Made by a program: the position numbers and the translations under genes. From positions 246,187-310,186 of the forward strand of contig NZ_LMOH01000026.1 in the NCBI RefSeq assembly GCF_001423245.1: a DNA stretch of 64,000 bases, read 5' to 3'. Of the stretch, positions 1 through 8,449 are shown piece after piece (position 1 is the stretch's first letter; each line of letters starts with the position of its first letter). The notes under the pieces were generated by a model that saw only the letters and a program-made list of their open reading frames with translations, did no database searches and was not told the DNA's origin. This DNA is from Aureimonas sp. Leaf324 (GTDB taxonomy: Bacteria > Pseudomonadota > Alphaproteobacteria > Rhizobiales > Rhizobiaceae).

Positions 1-431
1 GCGATGTTGACGATCTTGCCGCGCCGGCGCCCGATCATGTGACGGGCGACGGCCTGACCGACGAAGAACACCGAATCGACATTGGCACGCATGATTTCCG
101 CCCACGTCTCGGCCGGATAGTCCTCAAGCGGCGCGCGGCGCTGGATGCCGGCGTTGTTGACGAGAATGTCGATCGCGCCGATCTCCGCCTCGATGCGGTC
201 GACGCCGGCCCTGACGGCGGCGTGGTCGGTCACGTCGAAGACGGCGGTCTCCACCGCGATCCCCTCCCCGCGCAGCCGCTCGGCCGCGGCATCGAGCTTG
301 GCCTCGTCGCGCCCGTTCAGCACCACGCGCGCGCCGGCCCGACCGAGCCCTTCGGCAAGAGCCAAGCCGATGCCCTGGCCGGAGCCCGTGACGAGGGCCG
401 TGCGGCCCGTGAGATCGAACGGTTTCGCCGC
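1..431 (-). CDS. SDR oxidoreductase, gluconate 5-dehydrogenase-like (3' end outside window; start codon not found)
   Basis: The minus strand encodes a short-chain dehydrogenase cut by the left window edge. Visible are FDLTGRTALVTGSGQGIG (glycine-rich NAD(P)-binding loop, positions 419-366), a VFDVTDH acidic patch, LVNNAGIQRR and the start of the ANVDSVFFVGQ helix. NNAGIQRR resembles gluconate 5-dehydrogenases, which reduce 5-ketogluconate; that substrate is an inference. The frame is the same as that of the lyase gene upstream, whose TGA is at 497-495. Between that TGA and FDLTG no ATG, GTG or TTG exists in frame. The stretch is filled by two GC hairpins. The gene may be a pseudogene, carry a sequence error in the hairpins, or use an unusual start. 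It follows the lyase in the same direction. Confidence 0.6.
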
Positions 432-458
432 CCTCGCGAAGGAGGGCGACGGGCGGCC

Positions 459-479
459 GGGCGGCGCGCACCGCCGCCC
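459..479 (-). terminator. GC hairpin after the lyase gene
   Basis: GGGCGGC at 459-465 and GCCGCCC at 473-479 form a 7-bp stem with a 7-nt loop, 15 nt past the lyase stop. No clear T-run follows. A second stem (CGCCCTC/GAGGGCG, about 427-447) lies just beyond. The same 7-bp stem recurs after three other minus-strand genes in the window. Confidence 0.5.
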
Positions 480-494
480 GGACGTGTCGTCGGG

Positions 495-2000
495 TCACTG
501 CGGCGACAGGGAGGCAAAATCCTTGTCGAGCCGCGCCAGCGACGCGTCGATATGGGCGCGGCGGTCGCCGATCCAGGCGCCTTGCGCATCGAGGCTCTGC
601 CGGGCGGCGACGATCATCCGCTCGAGTTCGGCCGGCTGCGGGCCCCCACGGGTCGTGCGGTTGCGCACGATTGCCGCCGGGTCGAGCGCGGCGCGGAATT
701 CGGCCTCCGTCATCGGCAGCGCCGGCGGGAACGCCGTGCCCTTCACCGTCTCGGCATAGATCCGCTGCGCGTCCGCGAACGGGAAATCGAGCGGCTTGAT
801 GCCGTTCGCCCGCGCATAGGTCACGATCTCCGAGGCGACGTGATGGCCCTCGCGGAACGGCAGCCCGTGGTCGCGCATCAGGATGTCGGCGATCTCCTGC
901 GAGGCGGTCCAGTCGCCGTTCAGCTCCTCCAGCGCCCGCTCCGGGCTGATCACGAGGCCCTTCAGCACCTTGTCGAGGCCGGCCAGCGTCTCGACGCCCG
1001 CCGCCACCACGGCGGAGTTCGCCTCGACGTCCTTCGGGTCGTTCATGCCGGGCGTGATGTTGTGGGCCTGGAGGATCGGGCCTAGCGCCAGCGCGATCGC
1101 GGCAGAGGCGTCGCTGCGCGTCGAGTTGAGGAGGCCGGGATTGCGCTTCTGCGGCATGGCGGACGACACATAGGTGTTGCCGCCGCCCTCCTCGAGGAGG
1201 ATCCAGGGCCGCGTCTGCGCATATTGCGTCATCACGTCCTCGATGAAGTGCCCGGTGTGGAGGGCGATCGAGGTGACGATCGACCCGGCCTCCACCGGAT
1301 TCTCCATCGAGGAGATCTGCGAGGCGTCGTAGGCGTTGTCGACGATGCCGGCAAAGCCGAGATAGCTGGCCATCCGGTCGCGGTCGAGCGGCCAGCCGGT
1401 GCCGTTCAAGACCGTAGTGCCCATCGCCGAGCGGTCGACGCGCGCATAGGCCTCGCGGATGCGCTCGGCGTCGCGCCCGAAGCCGGCGGCGTGTCCGAGA
1501 AGGTAGTGCGCGTAGCTGTTCGGCTGGGCCGCGACGCCGTTGGTGTAGTTCGGCACGATGGTCTCGCGGTGTCGGTCGGCAAGGTCGAACAGCGTGCGCG
1601 TCGTCGCCTCGAGTTGCCCGGCCAGCGACAGGAGATCGTCGCGCAGGATCGCGGCCCGGTAGGTCGCGTGCATGTCCTGGCTGGAGCGGCCGGCATGCAG
1701 CAGCGTCACCTCGACACCGCCCGCCTTGATCAGGAGGGGCTCGAAGCTGATCACGGTGGAGGGGCGCTTGGCGCCTGGCTCGGCTCCGTCGGCCAGCACC
1801 TTGGTAATCGCGGCAGTGATGCCCGGCACCTTGTCCCTGGGAAGCAGCCCGGCCTCGCTGTTGATGACGGCGGTCGCCTTGTTCATCTCGCCGAGCCAGA
1901 AGAACTCGTCGCGCCCGGCATCATCGGCTCGCGCGAAACCGGGCACGAGGGCGACGAGGCCGAGGGCGAGCCCTGCGGCCCGGAGGGAAATGGCGGTCAT
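495..2000 (-). CDS. Secreted argininosuccinate lyase-like enzyme (aspartase/fumarase superfamily)
   Basis: A 501-aa protein of the fumarase/argininosuccinate lyase fold, which splits C-N bonds by beta-elimination, often releasing fumarate. Family motifs are GRSSQDMH (about residue 105), TNGVAAQPNSYAHY (about 155) and the signature SSAMPQKRNP (about 280). Unlike cytoplasmic ArgH it starts with a clear signal peptide, MTAISLRAAGLALGLVALVP to GFARA, so it should act in the periplasm. The ATG at 2000 is preferred over the longer frame because AAGGAAA lies 8 nt upstream and the signal peptide begins there. It sits between a secreted penicillin-acylase homologue upstream and an SDR downstream, all on one strand. 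The substrate is unknown. A role in arginine synthesis is unlikely for an exported protein; ethylenediamine-disuccinate-lyase-like activity is one speculative option. Confidence 0.8.
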   Translation of the reverse strand: MTAISLRAAGLALGLVALVPGFARADDAGRDEFFWLGEMNKATAVINSEAGLLPRDKVPGITAAITKVLADGAEPGAKRPSTVISFEPLLIKAGGVEVTLLHAGRSSQDMHATYRAAILRDDLLSLAGQLEATTRTLFDLADRHRETIVPNYTNGVAAQPNSYAHYLLGHAAGFGRDAERIREAYARVDRSAMGTTVLNGTGWPLDRDRMASYLGFAGIVDNAYDASQISSMENPVEAGSIVTSIALHTGHFIEDVMTQYAQTRPWILLEEGGGNTYVSSAMPQKRNPGLLNSTRSDASAAIALALGPILQAHNITPGMNDPKDVEANSAVVAAGVETLAGLDKVLKGLVISPERALEELNGDWTASQEIADILMRDHGLPFREGHHVASEIVTYARANGIKPLDFPFADAQRIYAETVKGTAFPPALPMTEAEFRAALDPAAIVRNRTTRGGPQPAELERMIVAARQSLDAQGAWIGDRRAHIDASLARLDKDFASLSPQ

Positions 2001-2077
2001 GGCGGATTTCCTTTTTGTGCGCGCGGGACGCCGGAGCGCCCCGGCACGCGCCTTCACCAGGAGGAACGGGGACATCG

Positions 2078-2095
2078 GGGCGGCCGGAGCCGCCC
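2078..2095 (-). terminator. GC hairpin after the acylase gene
   Basis: GGGCGGC (2078-2084), loop CGGA, GCCGCCC (2089-2095), 8 nt past the acylase stop. It lacks a good T-run, so it may be a weak terminator or an mRNA 3'-end stabiliser between acylase and lyase. Confidence 0.5.
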
Positions 2096-2103
2096 TTCCT
2101 GTC

Positions 2104-4512
2104 TCAGGGAGTGAGCTTCAGCACCTCGGCTGCGCTGGTCTCGACCGCCCCGCGCGAATAGAGGAGCGGCACGTAGGCGCCGGCCGCCCAGAGCGGCGCG
2201 AGGTCGCGGTAGTGCGGGCTCATCGGGTCGCCCGACTGGCCGGGCGTGTTGATGGTCCGGCTGGCGTCCCAGTTGCCGACGTCGAGCACCATGCGGAACG
2301 AGGCGCCCGCGCGCACGCCGAAGTCCGGCCCATAGCTCGTGGCGCGCGGGGTGGTGGCGGAGCCGCCGATCGCCAGCGGCCCGACGCTCATCTGCGCCTT
2401 GTCGCTGGCCGACAGCAGCGGTGCGACGTCGGGCACGAACATCGCCCGGTGGATGGCGCCCCAGCGCCAGTCGGACGGATCGTCGCCCATCAGGTCCTTC
2501 GCCTTGGCGACCGCCGTGGTGAGCGCGGCGGACAGGATGCGCTCGCGCGCCCCACGCGGGTCGGTGCCGAGCCGGTCGTCCGGCGCCTCCAGAAGATCGA
2601 GCACCGCGCCGATGTCGCCGTCGTCGACGATCGCGCGCGCGGGCTCGGGCACCGCGAGCTTGACGGTCTCGCGCCCGAGCGGCCCGGCCACCATGATCTC
2701 GGCGACCGCGGCCGCCGCGCTGTCCGCCCGCACCTGCCCGTCCCAGTTGCGCAGGCCGTCGAAGGCTTGGCGCTCCAGGGCGTCGGCCGGCGCGGGCTGC
2801 TCGGCGAAGAGCCTGGCGATGCGCCGCCCGACCATGCTGCCGTCGTCATTTTGCAGCCGCATGGCGTCGTTCAGCGACACGCGGTCGTCGGCCGACAGGA
2901 CCTCGGCGATGCGCTGGTAGCGCGAGGGATTGGCCCATTCGAAGCCGATCGGCTTCTCGGCGGCGGGATGGTCGGCCGGCAGGTTCATCTGGTTGGCGGT
3001 CGCGAACCAGCCGTCGACGGGATTGTAGACGGAGGGCAGGTCGTCGCGCGTGAAGAAGCCCCATTCGTAGCGCCCGTCGCCCGGCACCGGCAGGAGCCCG
3101 TCCCAGTTGGTGCGCCGGGGCGTCATGCCGGCCGCGATCCAGCCGATATTGCCGCCGGTGTCGGCATAGACCTGGTTTTCGGACGGGGTGGCGAACCGGT
3201 CCATCGCCGACTTGAACTCGTCCCAGTTGCGGGCGGTCATGTAGTCGGAGGAGCCGAAATAAGCCGAGGTGCCCGGCTCCAGCCAGACCGTGCGCAGCGC
3301 GAAGGCGCGGTTGCCGGCCGGATCGCTGCGCAGCACCGCGCCGTGCCGGGTGTAGTGCAGCTCGACCTCCTGCGGCGCGCCGCCCTTCACGGCGACGGTC
3401 TCCTTCTCCACCCGCATGTCCTCCCACCCGTCGCCGTAGCGGTACTGGTTCGGATTGGCGGGGTTGGTCTCGTAGACGTAGAGGTCCTCCTGGTCGATCG
3501 CGAAGATCGTCAGGCCGAAGGCGATCGTGCCGTTGTGGCCGATCGAGATGCCCGGCAGCGACGGCTCGCCCGCGCCGATCACCGAAAGGCCCGGCGCATT
3601 GAGGTGGACGATGTAGCGCAGCGAGGGAACGCCATGCGCCCGGTGCGGGTCGTTGGCGAGGATCGGGCGCCCGGTTTCGGTGCGCTCCGGTGCGACGACC
3701 CAGTTGTTGGAGCCGATCGTGTCGCGCTTCCCGCGCGAGGCCGCCAGGAACGAACGCGCGTCGAGCGCGGCGTCGCGCTGCGTCTCGGGCGAGAAGCTCA
3801 CGCCCTTGGTCGCGAGGTCGTAGTCCTTGAGAACGTCCTCCGGCACGAGGCAAGGGTCCAGCCCGTCGGGCACCTTCGTCGTCCAGGCCGGCTCGAGCTT
3901 GGCGCGCAGGGCGTCGGCCCGCAGCCCGGCGAGGCAGGCGACGCGCGCCCGCTCGACCTCCGAGGTCGCGTTGCGCGTCAGTCCGTGGCTGCGGATCCGC
4001 ACGACGTCTTCGGGCGACCAGCGCTCCGGTCGGCTGTTGCTCGCCCGGAACTGGATCGGCAGTTCGAGCGTGCCGTCCGCGACCTGGTCGACATAGGCGT
4101 TGATGCCCTCGACGAAGGCCTGCGTATAGCCCTTGGCCTTCGGCCCGTAGGCGGCCCATTCCTTGTCCATGTCGCCCTTGAACAGGAACAGGCGGGCCGC
4201 CCGGTCCTGCTCGACATAGGCGGGCCCGAAGCTCTCCGACAGGCGGCCGAGGCCGCGCTTGCGCCAGAGGTCGATCTGCCAGAGCCGGTCGCGCGCCGCG
4301 TTGTAGCCCTGCAGGAAGAAGGCGTCGCGCTCGTTGGCGGCGTAGATGTGGGGGATGCCCCAGAAGTCGACGACGATCTCGGCCGGGCGTTCGAGGCCCG
4401 GCACGCGGCGCGTCTCGGTCTCGACCGAACCGGCCATGTCGGCATGGGCGAGCGGCGCGAACGCGCTCACGGTTCCCAGCAGCAGCGCCGCTGTGATGAT
4501 GCGCTTGGTCAT
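2104..4512 (-). CDS. Penicillin acylase family protein (secreted Ntn hydrolase)
   Basis: An 802-aa precursor of the Ntn-hydrolase penicillin/AHL acylase family. These amidases are exported, cut themselves into alpha and beta chains and use the new N-terminal Ser of the beta chain as nucleophile. Here the predicted cut is before the Ser of IGSNNWVVAPERT (about residue 268), giving an alpha part of about 240 aa after the signal peptide and a beta part of about 535 aa. Family motifs VDFWGIPHIYA, ANDPHRAHGVPSLRY, GHNGTIAFGLT and ANQMNLP are present. The signal peptide is MTKRIITAALLLGTVSAF with cleavage near AHA. The ATG at 4512 was chosen because GGGAGG lies 8 nt before it; the in-frame GTG 9 nt upstream overlaps that site. 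The substrate could be a beta-lactam, an acyl-homoserine lactone or another N-acyl amide; sequence alone does not decide. Confidence 0.88.
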   Translation of the reverse strand: MTKRIITAALLLGTVSAFAPLAHADMAGSVETETRRVPGLERPAEIVVDFWGIPHIYAANERDAFFLQGYNAARDRLWQIDLWRKRGLGRLSESFGPAYVEQDRAARLFLFKGDMDKEWAAYGPKAKGYTQAFVEGINAYVDQVADGTLELPIQFRASNSRPERWSPEDVVRIRSHGLTRNATSEVERARVACLAGLRADALRAKLEPAWTTKVPDGLDPCLVPEDVLKDYDLATKGVSFSPETQRDAALDARSFLAASRGKRDTIGSNNWVVAPERTETGRPILANDPHRAHGVPSLRYIVHLNAPGLSVIGAGEPSLPGISIGHNGTIAFGLTIFAIDQEDLYVYETNPANPNQYRYGDGWEDMRVEKETVAVKGGAPQEVELHYTRHGAVLRSDPAGNRAFALRTVWLEPGTSAYFGSSDYMTARNWDEFKSAMDRFATPSENQVYADTGGNIGWIAAGMTPRRTNWDGLLPVPGDGRYEWGFFTRDDLPSVYNPVDGWFATANQMNLPADHPAAEKPIGFEWANPSRYQRIAEVLSADDRVSLNDAMRLQNDDGSMVGRRIARLFAEQPAPADALERQAFDGLRNWDGQVRADSAAAAVAEIMVAGPLGRETVKLAVPEPARAIVDDGDIGAVLDLLEAPDDRLGTDPRGARERILSAALTTAVAKAKDLMGDDPSDWRWGAIHRAMFVPDVAPLLSASDKAQMSVGPLAIGGSATTPRATSYGPDFGVRAGASFRMVLDVGNWDASRTINTPGQSGDPMSPHYRDLAPLWAAGAYVPLLYSRGAVETSAAEVLKLTP

Positions 4513-4539
4513 GATCGGCACCTCCCAATGCCGATCGCA

Positions 4540-4569
4540 AGTCTAGCCGCCCGTCACGATGATAAGCAA
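4540..4569 (-). promoter_or_regulatory. Candidate promoter of the acylase gene
   Basis: On the minus strand TTGCTT (4569-4564) and TAGACT (4545-4540) are separated by 18 bp, inside one of the few AT-rich patches nearby, 27 nt before the acylase start. It fits a housekeeping sigma factor pattern loosely. Assignment is by eye. Confidence 0.35.
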
Positions 4570-4585
4570 ATCATAGGAATTTGAC

Positions 4586-4604
4586 GGGCGGCCGACCGCC
4601 GCCC
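4586..4604 (-). terminator. GC hairpin after the dehydrogenase gene
   Basis: GGGCGGC (4586-4592), 5-nt loop, GCCGCCC (4598-4604), 9 nt past the stop of the tartrate/malate dehydrogenase gene. On the minus strand it runs into GTCAAATTCC, a weakly T-rich tail, which makes it the best terminator candidate of the repeated stem family. Confidence 0.55.
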
Positions 4605-4613
4605 TTATGGCCC

Positions 4614-5657
4614 TCAGCCGAGCGCTTGGAGCACCGCATTGGCGATCGCGTCCGTCCGGTCCTGTCCGGGCCGCGTGCCGATGCCGCGGGCGGTCGCCGC
4701 TTCAACCGCGCGCATCACGTCCGCGGCGGCGCCCTGCTCGCCGAGGTGCTCCAGCATCATGGCGCCCGACCAGATCGTCGCGATCGGGTTGGCGATGCCC
4801 AAATGCGCGATGTCGGGCGCCGAGCCGTGCACCGGCTCGAACATCGAGGGCGCGGTGCGGTCGGGGTTGATGTTGGCCGAGGCGGCAAAGCCGAGCCCGC
4901 CCTGGATGGCCGCACCAAGGTCGGTCAGGATGTCGCCGAAGAGGTTGGACGCGACCACGACGTCGAGCGTCTCCGGCGCCATGACCATGCGCGCCGCCAT
5001 CGCGTCGATGTGGTAGGGCGTCACCTCGACATCCGGGTAGTCGGCCGCGATCGCCGTCGTCATCTCGTCCCAGAACACCATCGTGTGCTTCTGGGCGTTG
5101 GACTTCGTCACCGAGGCGAGCTTGCCGCGGCGCGCCCGTGCCTGTTCGAAGCCGAAGCGCAGGATCCGCTCGACGCCGACCCGCGTGAAGATCGCCGTCT
5201 CGACCGCCACCTCGTCGGGCGTGCCGACATGCACCCGTCCGCCGGCGCCGGAATACTCGCCTTCCGTGTTCTCGCGGATGCAGAGGATGTCGAAGCCCTC
5301 CTTGCGCAAGGGCCCTTCGACGCCGGGCAGGAGGCGGTGCGGGCGGATGTTGGCGTATTGCCGGAAGGCCTTGCGGATCGGCAGGAGGAGGCCGTGCAGC
5401 GAGACGGCGTCGGGCACGGCGGCCGGCCAGCCAACGGCGCCGAGCAGGATCGCGTCGAAGGGGCGGAGCGTCTCGATGCCGTCCGCCGGCATCATCGCGC
5501 CGGTCTCTCGGTAGAAGTCGCAGGACCAGGGAAAGCGCGTCGCCGAAAGCTGGAAGCCATGACGCGCGCCCGCGCGCTCCAGCACCGTCCAGGCCGCATC
5601 CACCATGGGCACGCCGATCCCGTCGCCGGGAATGAGCGCGATGCGATATGTCGTCAT
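4614..5657 (-). CDS. Tartrate dehydrogenase / D-malate dehydrogenase family protein
   Basis: A 347-aa member of the isocitrate/isopropylmalate dehydrogenase superfamily, which oxidises and decarboxylates 2-hydroxy acids with NAD and a divalent metal. Typical segments are LIPGDGIGVPMVDAA at the N terminus, REnTEGEYSGAGGR (substrate arginine and glutamate), SVTKSNAQKHT (catalytic Lys region), ASNLFGDILTDLGAA (metal Asp residues) and PVHGSAPDIAHLGIANP. The length and the REnTEGEYSG form fit the tartrate/D-malate dehydrogenase branch better than leucine synthesis. GAGGA lies about 5 nt before the ATG. It is the first gene of the leftward group, followed by a hairpin and a separate candidate promoter before the acylase. 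Exact substrate (D-malate, tartrate or isopropylmalate) is open. Confidence 0.85.
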   Translation of the reverse strand: MTTYRIALIPGDGIGVPMVDAAWTVLERAGARHGFQLSATRFPWSCDFYRETGAMMPADGIETLRPFDAILLGAVGWPAAVPDAVSLHGLLLPIRKAFRQYANIRPHRLLPGVEGPLRKEGFDILCIRENTEGEYSGAGGRVHVGTPDEVAVETAIFTRVGVERILRFGFEQARARRGKLASVTKSNAQKHTMVFWDEMTTAIAADYPDVEVTPYHIDAMAARMVMAPETLDVVVASNLFGDILTDLGAAIQGGLGFAASANINPDRTAPSMFEPVHGSAPDIAHLGIANPIATIWSGAMMLEHLGEQGAAADVMRAVEAATARGIGTRPGQDRTDAIANAVLQALG

Positions 5658-5795
5658 GGGCGTCCTCGTGCGAACGGTCGGCGGGGGTTCCTTCCTAGCC
5701 GCAGATCGCCGGGGTTGCGAGGCGGGAAAACCGCCCCTGTCACGGGAGCGCCCGATATCGTAAGCCGGGGCGCATCACGAGGAGAGCCGTCCGCC

Positions 5796-6674
5796 ATGAG
5801 CGACCCGATCATCATCCGCACCGACACGCTGACGGTCGCCGTCGATCCCCTCGGCGCGGAACTCTCCAGCATCCGCGGACGCGACGGGGTGGAACTCCTC
5901 TGGCAGGGCGGCACGGCCTGGACGCGCCGGGCGCCGGTCCTGTTTCCGATCGTCGGACGCCTCACCGGCGACACGCTGCGCCACAAGGGCCAAGCCTATA
6001 CGATGACACAGCACGGTTTTGCGCGCGACCGTGAGTTCCGCGTGGTGGAGGCGAGCCCCGCGCGCGTCGTGATGCGTCTCTCCGACGACGCGGCGAGCCG
6101 CGCGATCTACCCGTTCCCCTTCTCGCTCGAACTCGTTCACGCGGTCGAGGGTTCGACGCTCACCGTCATCGCTCGTGTCGAGAACCCCGGCCCGGGCACC
6201 CTGCCCTTCGGGCTCGGCGCCCATCCCGGCTTCCGCTGGCCGCTGGTGGACGACGTGCCCAAGGCGGACCATGTCGTCGTGTTCGACGCCGACGAGGCGC
6301 CCGAGGCGCTGTCGGTGGTCGGCGGGCTTCTCGGCCCCCCGCGCCCGATCCCGCTCGATGGGCGGACCCTGCCGCTGTCCGAAGCGCTCTTTGCCGACGA
6401 CGCGCTGGTGCTGCCGGACGTCCGGAGCCGTTCGGTGCGCTATGCCGCGCTCAAGCCCGACGGGAGCGAGGCGCGCGCGCTCGCCTTCTCGTGGGAGGGC
6501 TACCCCGACCTCGGCCTCTGGTCGAAGCCGACCGGCGCGCCGTTCCTGTGCATCGAGCCGTGGCTGTCGATGGCGAGCCCCGTCGGCTGGGACGGCGAGT
6601 TCACCGAAAAGCCGGGCGTGGTGAGCCTTGCGCCCGGCGAAAGCCGGACCATGACGTGGCGCGTCACGGTCTGA
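5796..6674 (+). CDS. Aldose 1-epimerase family protein (LacX-like mutarotase)
   Basis: A 292-aa galactose-mutarotase-fold protein. Segments such as GVELLWQGGTAWTRRAPVLF, PIVGRLTGD, TQHGFARDREF, GLGAHPGFRWPL and WLSMASPVGWDG are typical of the LacX-like branch, which interconverts sugar anomers. The conserved histidines in QHGF and AHPGF are the expected catalytic pair. The ATG at 5796 was taken because it starts the recognisable domain and AGGAG lies about 11 nt upstream; the longer open frame to the left is antisense to the dehydrogenase gene. It diverges from the dehydrogenase and converges on the next gene. No signal peptide, so it is cytoplasmic. Confidence 0.85.
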   Translation: MSDPIIIRTDTLTVAVDPLGAELSSIRGRDGVELLWQGGTAWTRRAPVLFPIVGRLTGDTLRHKGQAYTMTQHGFARDREFRVVEASPARVVMRLSDDAASRAIYPFPFSLELVHAVEGSTLTVIARVENPGPGTLPFGLGAHPGFRWPLVDDVPKADHVVVFDADEAPEALSVVGGLLGPPRPIPLDGRTLPLSEALFADDALVLPDVRSRSVRYAALKPDGSEARALAFSWEGYPDLGLWSKPTGAPFLCIEPWLSMASPVGWDGEFTEKPGVVSLAPGESRTMTWRVTV

Positions 6675-6689
6675 CGAGGCCTCCGTGGC

Positions 6690-8015
6690 TTACCGCGCCG
6701 GCGTGAGCGACGCCTGCGCGGGCTCGGACTGCGAGACGCGCCAGATCGTGTTGGACAGGTCGTCCGCGATCAGGAGCACGCGCTTCTGGGGATCGAAGGC
6801 GACGCCGACCGGCCGCCCGCGCGCCTGTCCGTCCGCGGTCAGGAAGCCGGTGGCGAAATCCACCGGCTCGCCCGCCGGGCGCCCGCCCTCGAAGGGCACG
6901 AAGGCGACCTTGTAGCCGGACAGGTCCTGGCGATTCCAGCTGCCGTGCTCGCCGATGAAGGCGCCTTGCGCGAACGGGCCGCCGAAGCCGCCGTCGCGAG
7001 CGAACGAGAGCCCGAGCGCGGCGACATGCGAGCCGAGCGCGTAGTCCGGGGCGATCGCCGTCTCCACGAGGTCGGGCCGCTGCGGCTGGACGCGCGGATC
7101 AAGGTTCTGGCCCCAGTAGCTGTAGGGCCAGCCGTAGAAGGCGCCGTCCTTCACCGAGGTGAGGTAGTCCGGCACGAGCTGGGGCCCGAGCTCGTCGCGC
7201 TCGTTGACCACCGCCCAGAGCGCGTTGCTCGTCGGCTCGATCGCGAGCGCGGTCGGGTTGCGGATCCCGCGCGCGATGGTGCGCGCGGCGCCGGTCTCGC
7301 GGTCGATCTCCCAGACCACCGCGCGCTCCTCCTCGACCGTCATCCCCCGCTCGCCGACATTGCTGTTGGAGCCGATGCCGACATAGAGCCTGGAGCCGTC
7401 GGCGCTCGCCGCGAGCGACTTCGTCCAATGGTGGTTGATGGCGGAGGGAAGCTTCGTCACCTGCTCGCCCGGCGCGGTGATCTCGGTCTGGCCTTCCTGG
7501 TAGGGAAAGCGCGTCAGGGCGCCCTGCTCGGCGACATAGAGGAACCCGTCGACCAGGGCGAGCCCGTAGGGCGCGTCGAGATCGTCGATCAGGACGGTGC
7601 GGACCTCGGGCTGGCCGTTGTTGTCGGCGTCGCGCAGGAGGGTGATGCGGTTGCCGCCGCTGCCGCTCGAATTGCCGCGCTTCTTGATGACGCCGGCGAT
7701 GACGTCCTTCGGACGCAGCGCCGGCGCATGACCGCCGCGCCCTTCGGCCACCAGGACGTCGCCGTTCGGCAGCATCAGCATCTGGCGGGGGATCGACAGG
7801 TCGCTCGCGAAGGCCGAGATCGTGAAGCCCTGCGGCACCGTCGGCACCTCGCCGTTCCAGGCGGTGGGCGTCGCGATGTTCATCGGCGGCACCAGCGTCT
7901 GGCGCACCGCCGGCAGGTCGGGCTGCGCGCCGGTCTGGTTCAGCGCGGGGTCGCTGCCCTCGCAGCCCGAGAGGGCGAGCGTGGCGAGAAGGGCGGTCCA
8001 GAGAGCCTTGGTCAT
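6690..8015 (-). CDS. Lipoprotein PQQ-type sugar dehydrogenase, sorbosone dehydrogenase family
   Basis: A 441-aa exported beta-propeller of the glucose/sorbosone dehydrogenase family, whose members oxidise aldoses in the periplasm, commonly with PQQ. The N terminus MTKALWTALLATLALSGC is a lipoprotein signal with lipobox LSGC. Propeller segments include PRQMLMLPNGDVLVAEGRGG, ITLLRDADNNGQPEVRTVL, NHHWTKSLAASADGSRLYV, GSNSNVGERGMTVEEERA, GIRNPTALA, YGWPYSYWGQN, FIGEHGSWNRQDLSGYKV and RGRPVGVAFDPQKRVLLIAD. The ATG overlaps the stop of the DUF2231 gene by ATGA, implying translational coupling. No PQQ synthesis genes are in the window. Cofactor use and substrate are inferred from the family. Confidence 0.87.
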   Translation of the reverse strand: MTKALWTALLATLALSGCEGSDPALNQTGAQPDLPAVRQTLVPPMNIATPTAWNGEVPTVPQGFTISAFASDLSIPRQMLMLPNGDVLVAEGRGGHAPALRPKDVIAGVIKKRGNSSGSGGNRITLLRDADNNGQPEVRTVLIDDLDAPYGLALVDGFLYVAEQGALTRFPYQEGQTEITAPGEQVTKLPSAINHHWTKSLAASADGSRLYVGIGSNSNVGERGMTVEEERAVVWEIDRETGAARTIARGIRNPTALAIEPTSNALWAVVNERDELGPQLVPDYLTSVKDGAFYGWPYSYWGQNLDPRVQPQRPDLVETAIAPDYALGSHVAALGLSFARDGGFGGPFAQGAFIGEHGSWNRQDLSGYKVAFVPFEGGRPAGEPVDFATGFLTADGQARGRPVGVAFDPQKRVLLIADDLSNTIWRVSQSEPAQASLTPAR

Positions 8016-8449
8016 CGCACGATCTCCGTCACCTGCGCCTGGGAAAAGAACATCCAGCCGGCGACGAGCGCCAGAAGGGTCGACACGGCGGAGAGCGCGA
8101 GGCCTGTGGTCCCGACCGAGCTCCATCCGTCCTGCGCGTGATGGAAGGCGTTGACGAGCCCGACCGCGAACAGGGCGGCCAGCACTAGGAGATAGACGAG
8201 GCGCCGGACGCCGCCCGGCTGGCGGATATGCCGCAGCCAGCCGGCCAGCGCGAAGAGGACCGTCAGTCCCGTGAAGACCAGCGCCCCGGCGATCGCCCAG
8301 CTGGCGAAGTTCGTCCACTGGATCTCGGCGCTGCCGAGATAGGCGGCGTCCGCGGCCAGCGCCGTCGAGAAGAGAGCGACGGGAAAACTGAGGAAGATCC
8401 CGTGCAGCCCGCTCGCGGCGGAGCTGGGCGGTTGGGTGAGGGTCGACAT
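8012..8449 (-). CDS. DUF2231-like four-TM membrane protein
   Basis: A 145-aa protein with four hydrophobic helices (about residues 15-37, 50-72, 83-101 and 116-135) and HGIFLSFPVALFSTALAADA near the start, as in DUF2231 membrane proteins. AAGGAG lies 11 nt before the ATG. The gene is joined by a 4-nt overlap to the sorbosone-type dehydrogenase. This pairing is common in alphaproteobacteria and suggests that the membrane protein serves the periplasmic dehydrogenase, perhaps in electron transfer or anchoring; that role is an inference. The family has no firmly established biochemical function. Confidence 0.75.
   Translation of the reverse strand: MSTLTQPPSSAASGLHGIFLSFPVALFSTALAADAAYLGSAEIQWTNFASWAIAGALVFTGLTVLFALAGWLRHIRQPGGVRRLVYLLVLAALFAVGLVNAFHHAQDGWSSVGTTGLALSAVSTLLALVAGWMFFSQAQVTEIVR

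Noticed and set aside
1672-4584. Plus-strand open frame of about 970 codons
   Set aside because: It is the mirror of the penicillin acylase gene, which has a signal peptide and Ntn motifs on the minus strand.
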